Below the pieces are notes generated by a model. That model worked only from the letters and a program-made list of their open reading frames with translations. It was not told where the DNA came from and searched no databases. The position numbers were made by a program, and so were the translations under genes. 64,000 nucleotides of DNA, from contig CAKQYU010000001.1 in NCBI GenBank assembly GCA_934293575.1, positions 62,001-126,000 on the forward strand. The letters are read 5' to 3'. The stretch comes from an uncultured Lachnospiraceae bacterium. Its GTDB lineage: Bacteria > Bacillota > Clostridia > Lachnospirales > Lachnospiraceae. This document shows positions 27,032-35,941 of the stretch, piece after piece; position 1 is the stretch's first letter; each line of letters begins with the position of its first letter.

Positions 27032-28210
27032 ATGGAATACCAATCATTTTTGATTAAATATGCGGAAATAGGAACAAAAGGAAAAAATCGATATGTGTTT
27101 GAGGATGTTCTTTGTAACAACATAAAAAATCATGTTGCATCATATGGAGATTTTTCGATTCGCAGAGAGTATGGAAGAATTTTTTTGGAGGCAAACGGCA
27201 CTTATGACTATGAGGATGTTGTAAAAGAATTGCAGAAAGTATTTGGTATCGTCGGAATCTGTCCGATTGTAGTTGAAGAAAATATTGCGTTTGAGGCAAT
27301 CAAAGAAAAAGCAATTGCATATATGAAGGAATGTTACGGAGAAGAAAAGGTAACATTTAAAGTGAATACAAGAAGAACCAATAAGGCGTTTCCGATGACT
27401 TCAATGGAAACTTCAAGTGAAATCGGGCATTTTATTCTGGAAGCATGTGAAAATACGTCTGTTGATGTTCATAAACCGGATGTTTTGTTAAATATTGAAA
27501 TACGGGATCGTGTATATATTTATTCGAAGACAATAAAGGGTGCAGGTGGTTTGCCTGTGGGAACGAATGGAAAGGCAATGTTGCTGCTTTCGGGTGGAAT
27601 CGACTCACCGGTTGCAGGATATATGATTGCAAAGAGAGGTGTCGAATTAGAAGCTGTTTATTTTAATGCTCCGCCTTATACTTCGGAACGTGCAAAACAG
27701 AAGGTTATGGATTTGGCAAGAATTGTTTCTGGATTTTCCGGTAAAATAAGACTTCATATTGTTAACTTTACAGATATTCAGTTGGCAATTTACGAAAAAT
27801 GCCCACATGAGGAACTGACCATCATTATGAGAAGATATATGATGAAAATTGCGGAGGACTTAGCAAAGAAAAACGGATGTCAGGCGCTGATTACCGGTGA
27901 AAGTATCGGACAGGTTGCAAGCCAGACCATTTTTTCACTGGCATGTACAAATGAAGTATGTACCATGCCGGTATTCCGACCTTGTATCGGAATGGATAAA
28001 CAGGAAATTGTTGATATATCAGAAATGATAGAAACTTATGAGACATCTATTCAGCCATATGAAGATTGCTGTACGATATTTGTAGCAAAACATCCGGTTA
28101 CAAAGCCGATTCTTGAAGTAATTAAAAAATCAGAGGAGAACCTGAAGGATGTAATAGATGAATTGTACAAGACAACTGTTATGACAACAGAGGTTGTTGA
28201 GGTTATTTAA
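27032..28210 (+). CDS. thiI: tRNA 4-thiouridine synthase ThiI
   Basis: ThiI adenylates U8 of tRNA and inserts sulfur. An N-terminal ferredoxin-like plus THUMP region precedes the PP-loop ATPase motif LLSGGIDSPVAG (about residues 184-195). 392 residues, without the C-terminal rhodanese domain of E. coli ThiI, as usual in Firmicutes, where the partner desulfurase supplies persulfide directly. AAGGAG lies upstream and the cysteine desulfurase gene ends 15 bp before it. Confidence 0.95.
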   Translation: MEYQSFLIKYAEIGTKGKNRYVFEDVLCNNIKNHVASYGDFSIRREYGRIFLEANGTYDYEDVVKELQKVFGIVGICPIVVEENIAFEAIKEKAIAYMKECYGEEKVTFKVNTRRTNKAFPMTSMETSSEIGHFILEACENTSVDVHKPDVLLNIEIRDRVYIYSKTIKGAGGLPVGTNGKAMLLLSGGIDSPVAGYMIAKRGVELEAVYFNAPPYTSERAKQKVMDLARIVSGFSGKIRLHIVNFTDIQLAIYEKCPHEELTIIMRRYMMKIAEDLAKKNGCQALITGESIGQVASQTIFSLACTNEVCTMPVFRPCIGMDKQEIVDISEMIETYETSIQPYEDCCTIFVAKHPVTKPILEVIKKSEENLKDVIDELYKTTVMTTEVVEVI

Positions 28211-28235
28211 AGGTCTGGAACAAAGGAGAGGGCAG

Positions 28236-31004
28236 ATGAAGAAATTTATAAAGAAAAACTGGCATTATATATTGGCATTAATAATTCCTGTTTTGTTAAT
28301 GATGATTCATGCATTTCGCTATAAATTATGGTTTTTTGGTAACGGAAGTATTTTAGTCGGAGATTCCATGGTACAGATTTTGCCTATTTACTATGAACTA
28401 TGGAATAAGGTTCATAGTGGAGCTAGCTTAAGTTATACATGGAATATTGGCGGTGGGTTGGATTTTTATAGTCTTTTGGGTTATGTTGCATCACCATTTA
28501 CTTTAATTATGCTTTGTGTACCTAAAAGTATGCTTGAAATGACGTTAGAAAGTATCATTGTATGTAAATGGGCTTTGTCGTCCCTGACTGTTGCATTTTT
28601 CTTTTATAACACGAAGTTCAATGAACTTAAGGAGAGGAAAAAAATCGTTTCTTTGTTTCTTGGATTAGCATTTAGCTTGAGTAATGGTCTGATTAATTAT
28701 ATGGGATATCCTCAATTAATGGATGCGGTGATTTGTTTCCCGATATTACTCTTGTTATTGGAAAAAATGTTTGAACAAAAGAAATGGAAATTATATTACA
28801 TAGTACTATCTTTTTCAATGCTGACCAGCATATATACTTCGTATATAACATGTCTGTTTTTATGTATATGGTTTATATTTATATATAATAAAGAATACAA
28901 AAAAGATTTTGGCAAAATATTCATAAGATTTGCTGGAGGTTCAGTGCTTGCGGCTATGACAGCTATCGCAGCAATTAGTCAGCTGCTCAACTCGGGAACC
29001 GGAAGGCTGACACAGGATGGTGTAAGCGAAGAAAGATGGGGATTTGCCAAAATGATATTGGTTAAACCGTCGGAGTTTTTGCAACAGTTGTTTGTATTTG
29101 TTCCGATGGAAAAGGCATCTTCGTTATTGCCCAATATGTATTTATCGGTTGTTGGAATTTCATTGATTCCATTTTTGGTATTTATCAAAATAAATAAAAA
29201 AATAAAAATTAAATTAATAATTCTGGAAGCTTTGATGGGGATTAGTATAATATTTGGGGCAGTTAGTTTGGTTTGGCATGGATTTACGGTTCCAAATGGC
29301 GTGTATCACAGAGAAATATATGTAGTTGTTTTCACTATTTTATTTGGATTATTATATGTAATCCAAAATTTGCGGGATATAGATTACAAAAAAATATTTA
29401 TTGTGGGAATTGTTGATATAGGTTTATTTGTATATGCATTTGTAAAGGTAGAGGTATATAGATATTTTTTCCCATATTACATGACAGCGTTAATTTTGCT
29501 ATGCGCATTAATAATTTTGGTTTTATTTTGTAAAAAGAGTATTGGTTATAAGCAGGTAATCATGGTGATTAGTGTTTTGGGAATTGTTGAATTGTCTTTA
29601 AATGCGCTAAATATGTTGCGATATTATGTAAGCACTTCCTTTACATATATTGATAGATATGGAACGGAAGAACTATATAATGATGAAATGAATATGAAAC
29701 CCGGAGAACGGATGGTATCCTTGTATGCATATAATCCCGGAATGGTATTCGACCGACCATCCGGTGAGGGATTTATATCATCGATTAATCAGAATAATTT
29801 GTATTTACATGATGAATTGGGATTAGGTGTTAGTGGACATGTTGAATACTCGGAAGTTGGTGGGTCTCCGTTTATCAATTTATTTTATAATAATGCATAT
29901 GGTATTTCATATCATGAAAATACATTTAGTGATGTGACGGAAGTAGATAGTCAAAATGGAACGACTTTATACAAAATGAATCGGTTAGCTGGATTGGGAT
30001 ATATGGTTAATTCTGATGTTTCGAAATGGGACGTTGAAAGTACAGATTGCTTTGATGCTCAGAATCAGTTTGTTGATTTAGCTGTAGGTGGTAAAGACTT
30101 TTTTAATCGTCTGGAAGTAGATCTTAGTGCACAGGATGCAAATGGAAATGGACTAATGTACACTAAAACAAAAGGATTGGAATATTGTGTTTATTATACA
30201 CCTCAATATGCTTCTATTTATGATTCAATTCAAGCTGAGTTTACTGTAGACCATGATATGGATTTGTACGTTTATATGATTGGCGATTATAATGTAAATG
30301 ATTATTTTTATTATTATATTTATGTTGATGGAGAGCAAGTTGAGGAAGATACGCGTGCATGCTCTGCAGAGACAATTCATATTGGTAAAGTGAAAAAAGG
30401 ACAAAAGGTATCAATGGTTCGTATACCGGTATTAAATACATCATTAAATGAGGAGACATCATGGGGAATTGTATTTGATGAGTTTGACGAAGAAGCATAT
30501 AATGAATCTTATGAGAAGTTATCAAAAAACACATATGATATCTCTGTATTTGAAGATGATTATGTAAAAGGAACCATCCATGCAGATGAGGATGGCATTA
30601 TGATGACCTCCATTTTGGCAGATGATAATTTTACGGTATATGTAGATGGAGATAAGGTATCTTATGAAACGATTGGAGATACAATGATTGGCGTACCATT
30701 ATCAAAAGGAGATCATACGGTTGAATTTAAATACAAGAATGATGTATTAAAGAAAGGATTAATTGGCTCTGGTGTTGGATTCTTGTTATTTGTTCTTGTT
30801 TGTATTATTGAAAAAATTGTGGCAAAACATAAAAAAACAGAGGATGATGAAAATACAGATGAGTACACAGAATCAGATGAAGTAATGTTGGAAAATCTGG
30901 AAAATATACAGGATGATGAAGTAACACAAGAAACAAAAACAGATATGGAAAAGGTACAGGAAGAAGATCATCCGGAAGAATTGGAAGAAGAAATACAGGA
31001 ATGA
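28236..31004 (+). CDS. YfhO-family GT-C membrane glycosyltransferase (paralogue 2)
   Basis: 922 residues with the same plan as the YfhO gene at 22455: N-terminal helix, first loop with VGDSMVQILP (candidate catalytic Asp), TWNIGGGLDFYSLLGYVASP, many helices, a large extracytoplasmic domain and a last helix near 840-862. It shares GTIHADEDGIMMTSI and the YVDG motif. It differs by a long acidic C-terminal tail of about 65 residues, rich in Glu, Asp and Thr and ending EELEEEIQE, which should be cytoplasmic. ATG 28236 has AAAGGAGAGG upstream; the longer frame start overlaps thiI. The acceptor polymer is unknown; teichoic acids or another glycopolymer are the natural candidates. Confidence 0.84.
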   Translation: MKKFIKKNWHYILALIIPVLLMMIHAFRYKLWFFGNGSILVGDSMVQILPIYYELWNKVHSGASLSYTWNIGGGLDFYSLLGYVASPFTLIMLCVPKSMLEMTLESIIVCKWALSSLTVAFFFYNTKFNELKERKKIVSLFLGLAFSLSNGLINYMGYPQLMDAVICFPILLLLLEKMFEQKKWKLYYIVLSFSMLTSIYTSYITCLFLCIWFIFIYNKEYKKDFGKIFIRFAGGSVLAAMTAIAAISQLLNSGTGRLTQDGVSEERWGFAKMILVKPSEFLQQLFVFVPMEKASSLLPNMYLSVVGISLIPFLVFIKINKKIKIKLIILEALMGISIIFGAVSLVWHGFTVPNGVYHREIYVVVFTILFGLLYVIQNLRDIDYKKIFIVGIVDIGLFVYAFVKVEVYRYFFPYYMTALILLCALIILVLFCKKSIGYKQVIMVISVLGIVELSLNALNMLRYYVSTSFTYIDRYGTEELYNDEMNMKPGERMVSLYAYNPGMVFDRPSGEGFISSINQNNLYLHDELGLGVSGHVEYSEVGGSPFINLFYNNAYGISYHENTFSDVTEVDSQNGTTLYKMNRLAGLGYMVNSDVSKWDVESTDCFDAQNQFVDLAVGGKDFFNRLEVDLSAQDANGNGLMYTKTKGLEYCVYYTPQYASIYDSIQAEFTVDHDMDLYVYMIGDYNVNDYFYYYIYVDGEQVEEDTRACSAETIHIGKVKKGQKVSMVRIPVLNTSLNEETSWGIVFDEFDEEAYNESYEKLSKNTYDISVFEDDYVKGTIHADEDGIMMTSILADDNFTVYVDGDKVSYETIGDTMIGVPLSKGDHTVEFKYKNDVLKKGLIGSGVGFLLFVLVCIIEKIVAKHKKTEDDENTDEYTESDEVMLENLENIQDDEVTQETKTDMEKVQEEDHPEELEEEIQE

Positions 31005-31008
31005 CATA

Positions 31009-31037
31009 TTGACTTTTGATAATGAAAAAGTTATCAT
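31009..31037 (+). promoter_or_regulatory. Sigma-A promoter of the HPr-like gene
   Basis: TTGACT (31009-31014) and TATCAT (31032-31037) are separated by exactly 17 nt, immediately after the second YfhO gene and about 48 nt before the HPr-like start codon. Confidence 0.75.
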
Positions 31038-31084
31038 AGTTATAGGCTTTGTCGACAGACAAATAAGGAGTAGGAGGAAGCATT

Positions 31085-31315
31085 ATGAAGACAGTTAAGA
31101 TTTCTTTAAATTCAATTGATAAGGTGAAAAGTTTTGTTAATGATATTGCTAAATTTGATGCTGAATTTGATTTGGTATCAGGCAGATATGTAATTGATGC
31201 AAAGTCAATCATGGGAATTTTCAGTTTGGATATTTCACAGCCAATTGATTTGAATATTCATACAGAAGGTGATGATACGGAGATTCTTGAGGCATTAAAG
31301 CCATATATTATTTAG
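31085..31315 (+). CDS. HPr-fold protein lacking the catalytic histidine (Crh-like)
   Basis: 76 residues that align with HPr of the sugar phosphotransferase system: a beta strand at KTVKIS, the helix around FVNDIAKFDAEFDL, and KSIMGIFSLD, equivalent to the KSIMGVMSLG segment around regulatory Ser46 of Bacillus HPr. The IHARPA segment that carries phosphoryl-accepting His15 is absent; SIDKVKS stands in its place. It therefore cannot carry sugar phosphoryl groups like HPr, but could be phosphorylated on the serine like Crh. It has its own promoter and terminator, a monocistronic unit. The target is unknown. Confidence 0.78.
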   Translation: MKTVKISLNSIDKVKSFVNDIAKFDAEFDLVSGRYVIDAKSIMGIFSLDISQPIDLNIHTEGDDTEILEALKPYII

Positions 31316-31338
31316 TTTGAATCGGTAATTTAGAAAGT

Positions 31339-31370
31339 AGCCTTGCCTGAACGCAAGGCTTTTCTTTTTT
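31339..31370 (+). terminator. Rho-independent terminator after the HPr-like gene
   Basis: AGCCTTGC (31339-31346) pairs with GCAAGGCT (31353-31360) around a 6-nt loop, followed by TTTCTTTTTT. Confidence 0.9.
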
Positions 31371-31399
31371 AAAATTTTTGGAACGGACAGGTATGGAAA

Positions 31400-32791
31400 A
31401 TGTTAGAAAATAAGCGGATTGCAATGATTAATCTGGGATGCAAGGCAAACAAATACGAAGCGGATGCAATGACAAAAAAGTTAATAGATGCAAATGCAAA
31501 GATGGTGGATGCCGGTGAGATTGCAGATGTATATATTGTGAATACCTGTTCGGTTACGAATATTGCGGAAAAAAAATCCAGACAGATGCTCAGGCGTGCA
31601 AAAAAGAAAAATCCTAAGGCGGTTGTGGCTGCGGTTGGGTGTTATGTGAATGCTTCAAAGGATGAGATTGCAGATATGGATTTTGTGGATTTGGTGATTG
31701 GCAATAATTGTAAGAAGGATATTGTCGAAATTTTACAACAATATTTTACAAAATCAAATCCTGTTCAGAGTTATATTGATATTAATTGTACAAATGAATA
31801 TGAAGAAATGGGAAGCCTTCATTTTTCTTCTTTGAATCATCAAAGAGCATATATTAAAATTCAGGACGGTTGCAATCAATTTTGTTCTTATTGTTTAATT
31901 CCATATACGAGAGGACGTGTTCGTAGCAGAAAGCCGGAGCATATTTTAAATGAAATTACACAGCTTGCAAAAGAAGGAGTAAAAGAATTTGTATTGACAG
32001 GAATTCATATTTCATCATATGGTTTGGATTTTGTGAAAACAGGGATAGAATATGATGAAAGAATGAATCAGGATACGACGGATTTGACGATGGATCTGGC
32101 TTCCCTGGTTGAGGCAATTGAGGCAATTCCGGAAGTAAAACGAATTCGTTTAGGCTCGCTGGAACCTAGAATTATAACGGAGAAATTTCTTGAACGGATT
32201 GGAAAATGTGATAAATTATGCCCGCATTTTCATTTGTCGTTGCAGAGTGCATGTAATGATACGTTGAAGAGAATGAACCGAAAATATACAATTGAATTGT
32301 TTGAGGAAAAATGCACACTGTTGAGGAACTTCTTTGATTGTCCGGCAATTACAACGGATGTAATCGTTGGATTCCCGGGGGAGACAAAAGAGGAGTTTGC
32401 GACAACGGTTGAAAATTTAAAAAGAATTTCATTGTATGAGATTCATGTGTTTAAATATTCCATCCGAAGCGGAACTTTGGCAGCGAAAATGCCGGAACAG
32501 ATTTCTGAGAATATTAAAAATGAACGAAGTGATATTTTACTAGAGCTTACCTCAAAGCAAAAGAAAGCATATGAGGATTCTTATAACGGAAAGATGGAGT
32601 CTGTATTGGTAGAAGAAAAAATTTCGAAAGAAAATGCAAAAAAATTAAAACAGGCAGATTTACGGATACAGGAATCAGAAGATACGGAAAGGGAAATATC
32701 TTACTATACCGGTCATACAAGAAATTATATTAAGGTTGCGATTGCAAGCAAAAAGAATATCTGTAATGAGATTGTAGATGTTGTCTTTTGA
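31400..32791 (+). CDS. mtaB: tRNA t6A37 methylthiotransferase MtaB
   Basis: MtaB is a radical SAM methylthiotransferase that converts t6A37 to ms2t6A37 in ANN-decoding tRNAs. The N-terminal UPF0004 domain (NLGCKANKYEADAM, NTCSVTNIAEKKSRQ, AVGCYVNA) supplies three cysteines for one cluster; the central radical SAM motif CNQFCSYCLIPYTRG supplies the second; a TRAM domain closes the protein. The KANKYEAD signature and the usual position near rsmE point to MtaB rather than MiaB. 463 residues. Confidence 0.93.
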   Translation: MLENKRIAMINLGCKANKYEADAMTKKLIDANAKMVDAGEIADVYIVNTCSVTNIAEKKSRQMLRRAKKKNPKAVVAAVGCYVNASKDEIADMDFVDLVIGNNCKKDIVEILQQYFTKSNPVQSYIDINCTNEYEEMGSLHFSSLNHQRAYIKIQDGCNQFCSYCLIPYTRGRVRSRKPEHILNEITQLAKEGVKEFVLTGIHISSYGLDFVKTGIEYDERMNQDTTDLTMDLASLVEAIEAIPEVKRIRLGSLEPRIITEKFLERIGKCDKLCPHFHLSLQSACNDTLKRMNRKYTIELFEEKCTLLRNFFDCPAITTDVIVGFPGETKEEFATTVENLKRISLYEIHVFKYSIRSGTLAAKMPEQISENIKNERSDILLELTSKQKKAYEDSYNGKMESVLVEEKISKENAKKLKQADLRIQESEDTEREISYYTGHTRNYIKVAIASKKNICNEIVDVVF

Positions 32792-32799
32792 AAATTTGG

Positions 32800-32828
32800 T
32801 TGCAACTTTAGGGAAAGTATATTATCAT
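32800..32828 (+). promoter_or_regulatory. Sigma-A promoter of the ireB-ruvX group
   Basis: TTGCAA (32800-32805), 17 nt, then TATCAT (32823-32828), placed between mtaB and ireB. It would drive ireB and the tightly packed genes that follow. Confidence 0.65.
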
Positions 32829-32856
32829 AATTATATTAAAAAGAGGACGTGATAAA

Positions 32857-33123
32857 ATGAGTGAGCAGAATACATACAATACACAATTTATTGATGTTGT
32901 GAAAGATAATAATTTATCCGTTACGGAAATTCTGGCTGATGTATATACCGCATTGTCCGAAAAAGGGTATAATCCGGTAAGCCAGATTGTCGGTTATGTT
33001 ATGAGTGGTGACCCTACTTATATAACAAGTTATAAGAATGCCAGAAGTTTGATTATGAAGGCGGAACGAGATGAGATTATTGAAGTTTTGTTGGAAAACT
33101 ACATCGAAACAAAACTTAAATAA
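32857..33123 (+). CDS. ireB: IreB-family regulatory phosphoprotein (UPF0297)
   Basis: 88 residues matching the IreB/YrzL family throughout, including VYTALSEKGYNPVSQIVGY and a GDPTYITSYKNAR segment. In Enterococcus faecalis IreB is phosphorylated by the PASTA-domain kinase IreK and affects cephalosporin tolerance. Thr6 and Thr9 here are spaced like the phosphorylated Thr4 and Thr7 of the enterococcal protein; equivalence is inference. It precedes ruvX, the conserved arrangement in Firmicutes. AGAGGACGTG lies upstream. Confidence 0.92.
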   Translation: MSEQNTYNTQFIDVVKDNNLSVTEILADVYTALSEKGYNPVSQIVGYVMSGDPTYITSYKNARSLIMKAERDEIIEVLLENYIETKLK

Positions 33124-33136
33124 CGGGAGATAAAGT

Positions 33137-33562
33137 ATGCGGATTATGGGACTGGATTATGGTTCTAAGACGGTTGGTGTAGCCCTTAGTGATGAATTGG
33201 GAATTACTGCACAGCCTATTATGACCATAGAACGAAAGTCGGAGAATAAGTTACGAAAGACCTTAGCGCAGATTGAAGAATTGATTGATGCGTATGAGGT
33301 TTCTTTTGTTGTGCTTGGATATCCTAAGAATATGAATAATTCAGAAGGACAAAGAGTGGAAGCAACGATGGAATTTAAGGAACATATTGAACGACGTACG
33401 GGATTAGAAGTGAAATTGTGGGATGAGCGTCTGACAACGATAGAGTCGGAACGGATTTTGATGGAAGCCGGTGTCAGAAGGGAACATCGAAAAGATTATA
33501 TTGACAAGATGGCTGCTGCCATTATATTGCAAAGCTATATGGATGCGAACGCAAGTAAATAG
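33137..33562 (+). CDS. ruvX: RuvX/YqgF-family nuclease
   Basis: RNase H-fold protein of 141 residues. The family is annotated as a putative Holliday junction resolvase; YqgF is also needed for 16S rRNA 5'-end maturation. Motifs: MGLDYGSKTVGVALSD with the first catalytic Asp, VLGYPKNMNNSEG, WDERLTT and DKMAAAIILQ with the last catalytic Asp. Directly after ireB, 13 bp apart. Confidence 0.94.
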   Translation: MRIMGLDYGSKTVGVALSDELGITAQPIMTIERKSENKLRKTLAQIEELIDAYEVSFVVLGYPKNMNNSEGQRVEATMEFKEHIERRTGLEVKLWDERLTTIESERILMEAGVRREHRKDYIDKMAAAIILQSYMDANASK

Positions 33563-33576
33563 ATGAGGAGAGAAGA

Positions 33577-33849
33577 ATGGAAGAATTGGATACGATAGAA
33601 CTTACATTTGATGATGGAGAAATTGTGGAATTTTATGTGCTGGAACAGACACAATTAATGGGTTGTAATTATTTTCTGGTTACTTCGGCAGAAGATGAGG
33701 ATGAGTGCTATATTTTGAAAGAAACAGCCGCCACAGAAGATGCGGGTTTTGCTATGTATGATTTTGTTGAAGATGAAAAAGAATTAGAAAGTTTATATCC
33801 AATATTTAAGGAATTATTGGAAGATAGTGATACGGAGGTAGAATTTTGA
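33577..33849 (+). CDS. DUF1292 (YrzB-family) acidic protein
   Basis: 90 residues, strongly acidic, with the family pattern of a beta-rich domain: IELTFDDGEIVEFYVLEQT, then YFLVTSAEDEDECYILKE. YrzB-type proteins are conserved in the ireB-ruvX-yrzB order of Firmicutes, but their function is unknown to me. The stop codon overlaps the TTG start of the RNase J gene. Confidence 0.86.
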   Translation: MEELDTIELTFDDGEIVEFYVLEQTQLMGCNYFLVTSAEDEDECYILKETAATEDAGFAMYDFVEDEKELESLYPIFKELLEDSDTEVEF

Positions 33850-35573
33850 AAATGAATAATGGAAAGGGTGAGTTTTCTGCAAAGACATTTCCAAAGAAAA
33901 ATTACAAGAAAGCAGAGAAGAAAACTCCCGGCGTGAAGATTATTCCTCTTGGTGGTCTTGATCAAATCGGAATGAACATTACTGCAATTGAGTATGAAGA
34001 TACCATTGTTGTAATTGATTGTGGTTTGGCATTTCCGGAAGAGGATATGTTAGGAATTGATTTGGTAATTCCGGACATCAGTTACTTGAAGGAGAATGCG
34101 GACAAGGTAAAAGGACTGGTTGTAACACATGGTCATGAAGATCATATCGGTGCAATTCCGTATATTGAGAAAGAATTAAATATGCCGATTTATGCAACCA
34201 AATTAACAATGGGACTGATTGAAAATAAATTACGGGAACACAACCTGCTCAGTACAATGAAGCGTAAAGTGGTAAGACATGGACAGACGATTAATTTGGG
34301 ATGTTTTCGTATCGAGTTCATTCGCTCCAATCATTCAATCGCGGATTCATCCGGTTTGGCTATTTATACGCCGGCAGGAATTTTGGTTCATACGGGAGAT
34401 TTCAAGGTTGATTTTACACCTGTATTCGGGGAAACGATTGATTTGCAAAGATATGCGGAATTAGGAAAAAAAGGTGTGCTTGCATTAATGGCAGATTCTA
34501 CGAACGTAGAACGTCCCGGTTTTACTCCGAGTGAAAAGAAAGTCGGAAAAACATTTGATATCCTGTTTAATGAAAACAAGAACAGCCGGTTGATTATAGC
34601 TACTTTTGCATCCAATGTGGATCGTGTACAGCAGATTATTAATACAGCAAACAAATACGGAAGAAAAGTAGTTGTAGAGGGCAGAAGCATGGTGAATGTA
34701 ATTAATACTGCTTCTGAACTTGGGTTTATCCAGATTCCGGATAATACATTGATTGATATTTCACAGATTAAAAACTATCCGGACGAGCAGATTGTATTGA
34801 TTACAACCGGAAGCCAGGGAGAAAATATGGCTGCCTTATCCAGAATTGCAGCCAATATCCATAACAAGGTCAGTATTACTCCGAATGATACGGTAATATT
34901 AAGTTCCAGTCCGATTCCGGGTAATGAAAAATCAATCAATAAGATTATTAACGAAATCGAGATGAAGGGTGCAAAAGTTATCTTTCAGGATACCCATGTT
35001 TCCGGACATGCCTGTCAGGAAGAACTGAAATTAATTTATGCATTGACAAAACCGAAGTATGCAGTACCGGTTCATGGAGAATATCGTCATCTGAAACGAC
35101 ATGCGGAACTTGCGAGGGAAATGGGTGTTGATAAGGATAATGTGAAGATTTTGAATAATGGAACTGTCTTAGAATTATCCGAAGATAATGCAAAAATTGT
35201 CGGTCACGTTCCGTCCGGTGGTATCTTAGTGGATGGACTGGGTGTCGGCGATGTCGGTAATATTGTTTTAAGAGATCGTCAACATTTATCTCAGAATGGT
35301 TTGATAATTGTGGTTGTTGCATTGGAAAAAGGAAGCAATCAGCTGCTCGCCGGACCGGATATTGTATCAAGAGGTTTTGTCTATGTTCGTGAATCGGAAG
35401 GTTTGATGGAAGAATGTCATGATGTGGTAGAGGATGCTTTGGAATATTGCCTGAATCATAATATTACGGATTGGGGTAAAATCAAAAATACCATTCGGGA
35501 CGATCTGAATGAATTTTTGTGGAAACGGACAAAGAGAAACCCAATGATACTTCCGATTATAACAGAGGTGTAA
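33846..35573 (+). CDS. rnj: Ribonuclease J
   Basis: RNase J is a metallo-beta-lactamase/beta-CASP nuclease with 5'-3' exonuclease and endonuclease activity in mRNA decay and rRNA maturation. The metal-binding motif THGHEDHIGAIP lies near residue 95, followed by RSNHSIADS, HTGDFK and the beta-CASP motifs, with a C-terminal domain beginning near LGVGDVGNIVL. 575 residues, close to B. subtilis RNase J1/J2. I favour TTG 33846, 7 nt after GGAGG and overlapping the preceding stop; ATG 33852 is 13 nt away. Translational coupling to the DUF1292 gene is likely. Confidence 0.94.
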   Translation: MKMNNGKGEFSAKTFPKKNYKKAEKKTPGVKIIPLGGLDQIGMNITAIEYEDTIVVIDCGLAFPEEDMLGIDLVIPDISYLKENADKVKGLVVTHGHEDHIGAIPYIEKELNMPIYATKLTMGLIENKLREHNLLSTMKRKVVRHGQTINLGCFRIEFIRSNHSIADSSGLAIYTPAGILVHTGDFKVDFTPVFGETIDLQRYAELGKKGVLALMADSTNVERPGFTPSEKKVGKTFDILFNENKNSRLIIATFASNVDRVQQIINTANKYGRKVVVEGRSMVNVINTASELGFIQIPDNTLIDISQIKNYPDEQIVLITTGSQGENMAALSRIAANIHNKVSITPNDTVILSSSPIPGNEKSINKIINEIEMKGAKVIFQDTHVSGHACQEELKLIYALTKPKYAVPVHGEYRHLKRHAELAREMGVDKDNVKILNNGTVLELSEDNAKIVGHVPSGGILVDGLGVGDVGNIVLRDRQHLSQNGLIIVVVALEKGSNQLLAGPDIVSRGFVYVRESEGLMEECHDVVEDALEYCLNHNITDWGKIKNTIRDDLNEFLWKRTKRNPMILPIITEV

Positions 35574-35575
35574 AG

Positions 35576-35911
35576 ATGACAGATGAAAAAGCAATGGCAC
35601 TAAATGAATCAATTAAACGGAGTGAGGAATATAGAACGTATTCGGAGACATTACAACGGGTGAAGGCAAATGAGGAGCTGTATGCAGCCATGAATGCCTT
35701 CCGAAGAAGAAATTATGAATTGCAGTGCTATAATGATGGCATTAACCGTTATCAGGAAATCCATAATTTGGCAATGGAATATGAAAAGGTGTTAAGACAT
35801 CCGGATGTCAATGCTTTTTTGGTGGCGGAACAGGTATTTTCAAGAAAACTGCAGATGTTATTTGACAGTATTACAGAGGGATTGGAATTGGACTACGATT
35901 ACATGGGGTAG
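35576..35911 (+). CDS. YlbF/YmcA-family regulator
   Basis: 111 residues, all-helical, matching the Com_YlbF domain: an N-terminal SIKRSEEYRTY segment, a central FRRRNYELQ and a long helix near LVAEQVFSRKLQMLFD. In Bacillus, YlbF, YmcA and YaaT form a complex that modulates RNase Y and phosphorelay-linked development. Here it lies 2 bp downstream of the RNase J gene with AGAGGTG spanning the junction, so the two are co-translated. I assign the family, not the specific orthologue. Confidence 0.82.
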   Translation: MTDEKAMALNESIKRSEEYRTYSETLQRVKANEELYAAMNAFRRRNYELQCYNDGINRYQEIHNLAMEYEKVLRHPDVNAFLVAEQVFSRKLQMLFDSITEGLELDYDYMG

Positions 35912-35941
35912 GAAAATTTCTGTCTTGGGAGAAAAGTGGTT

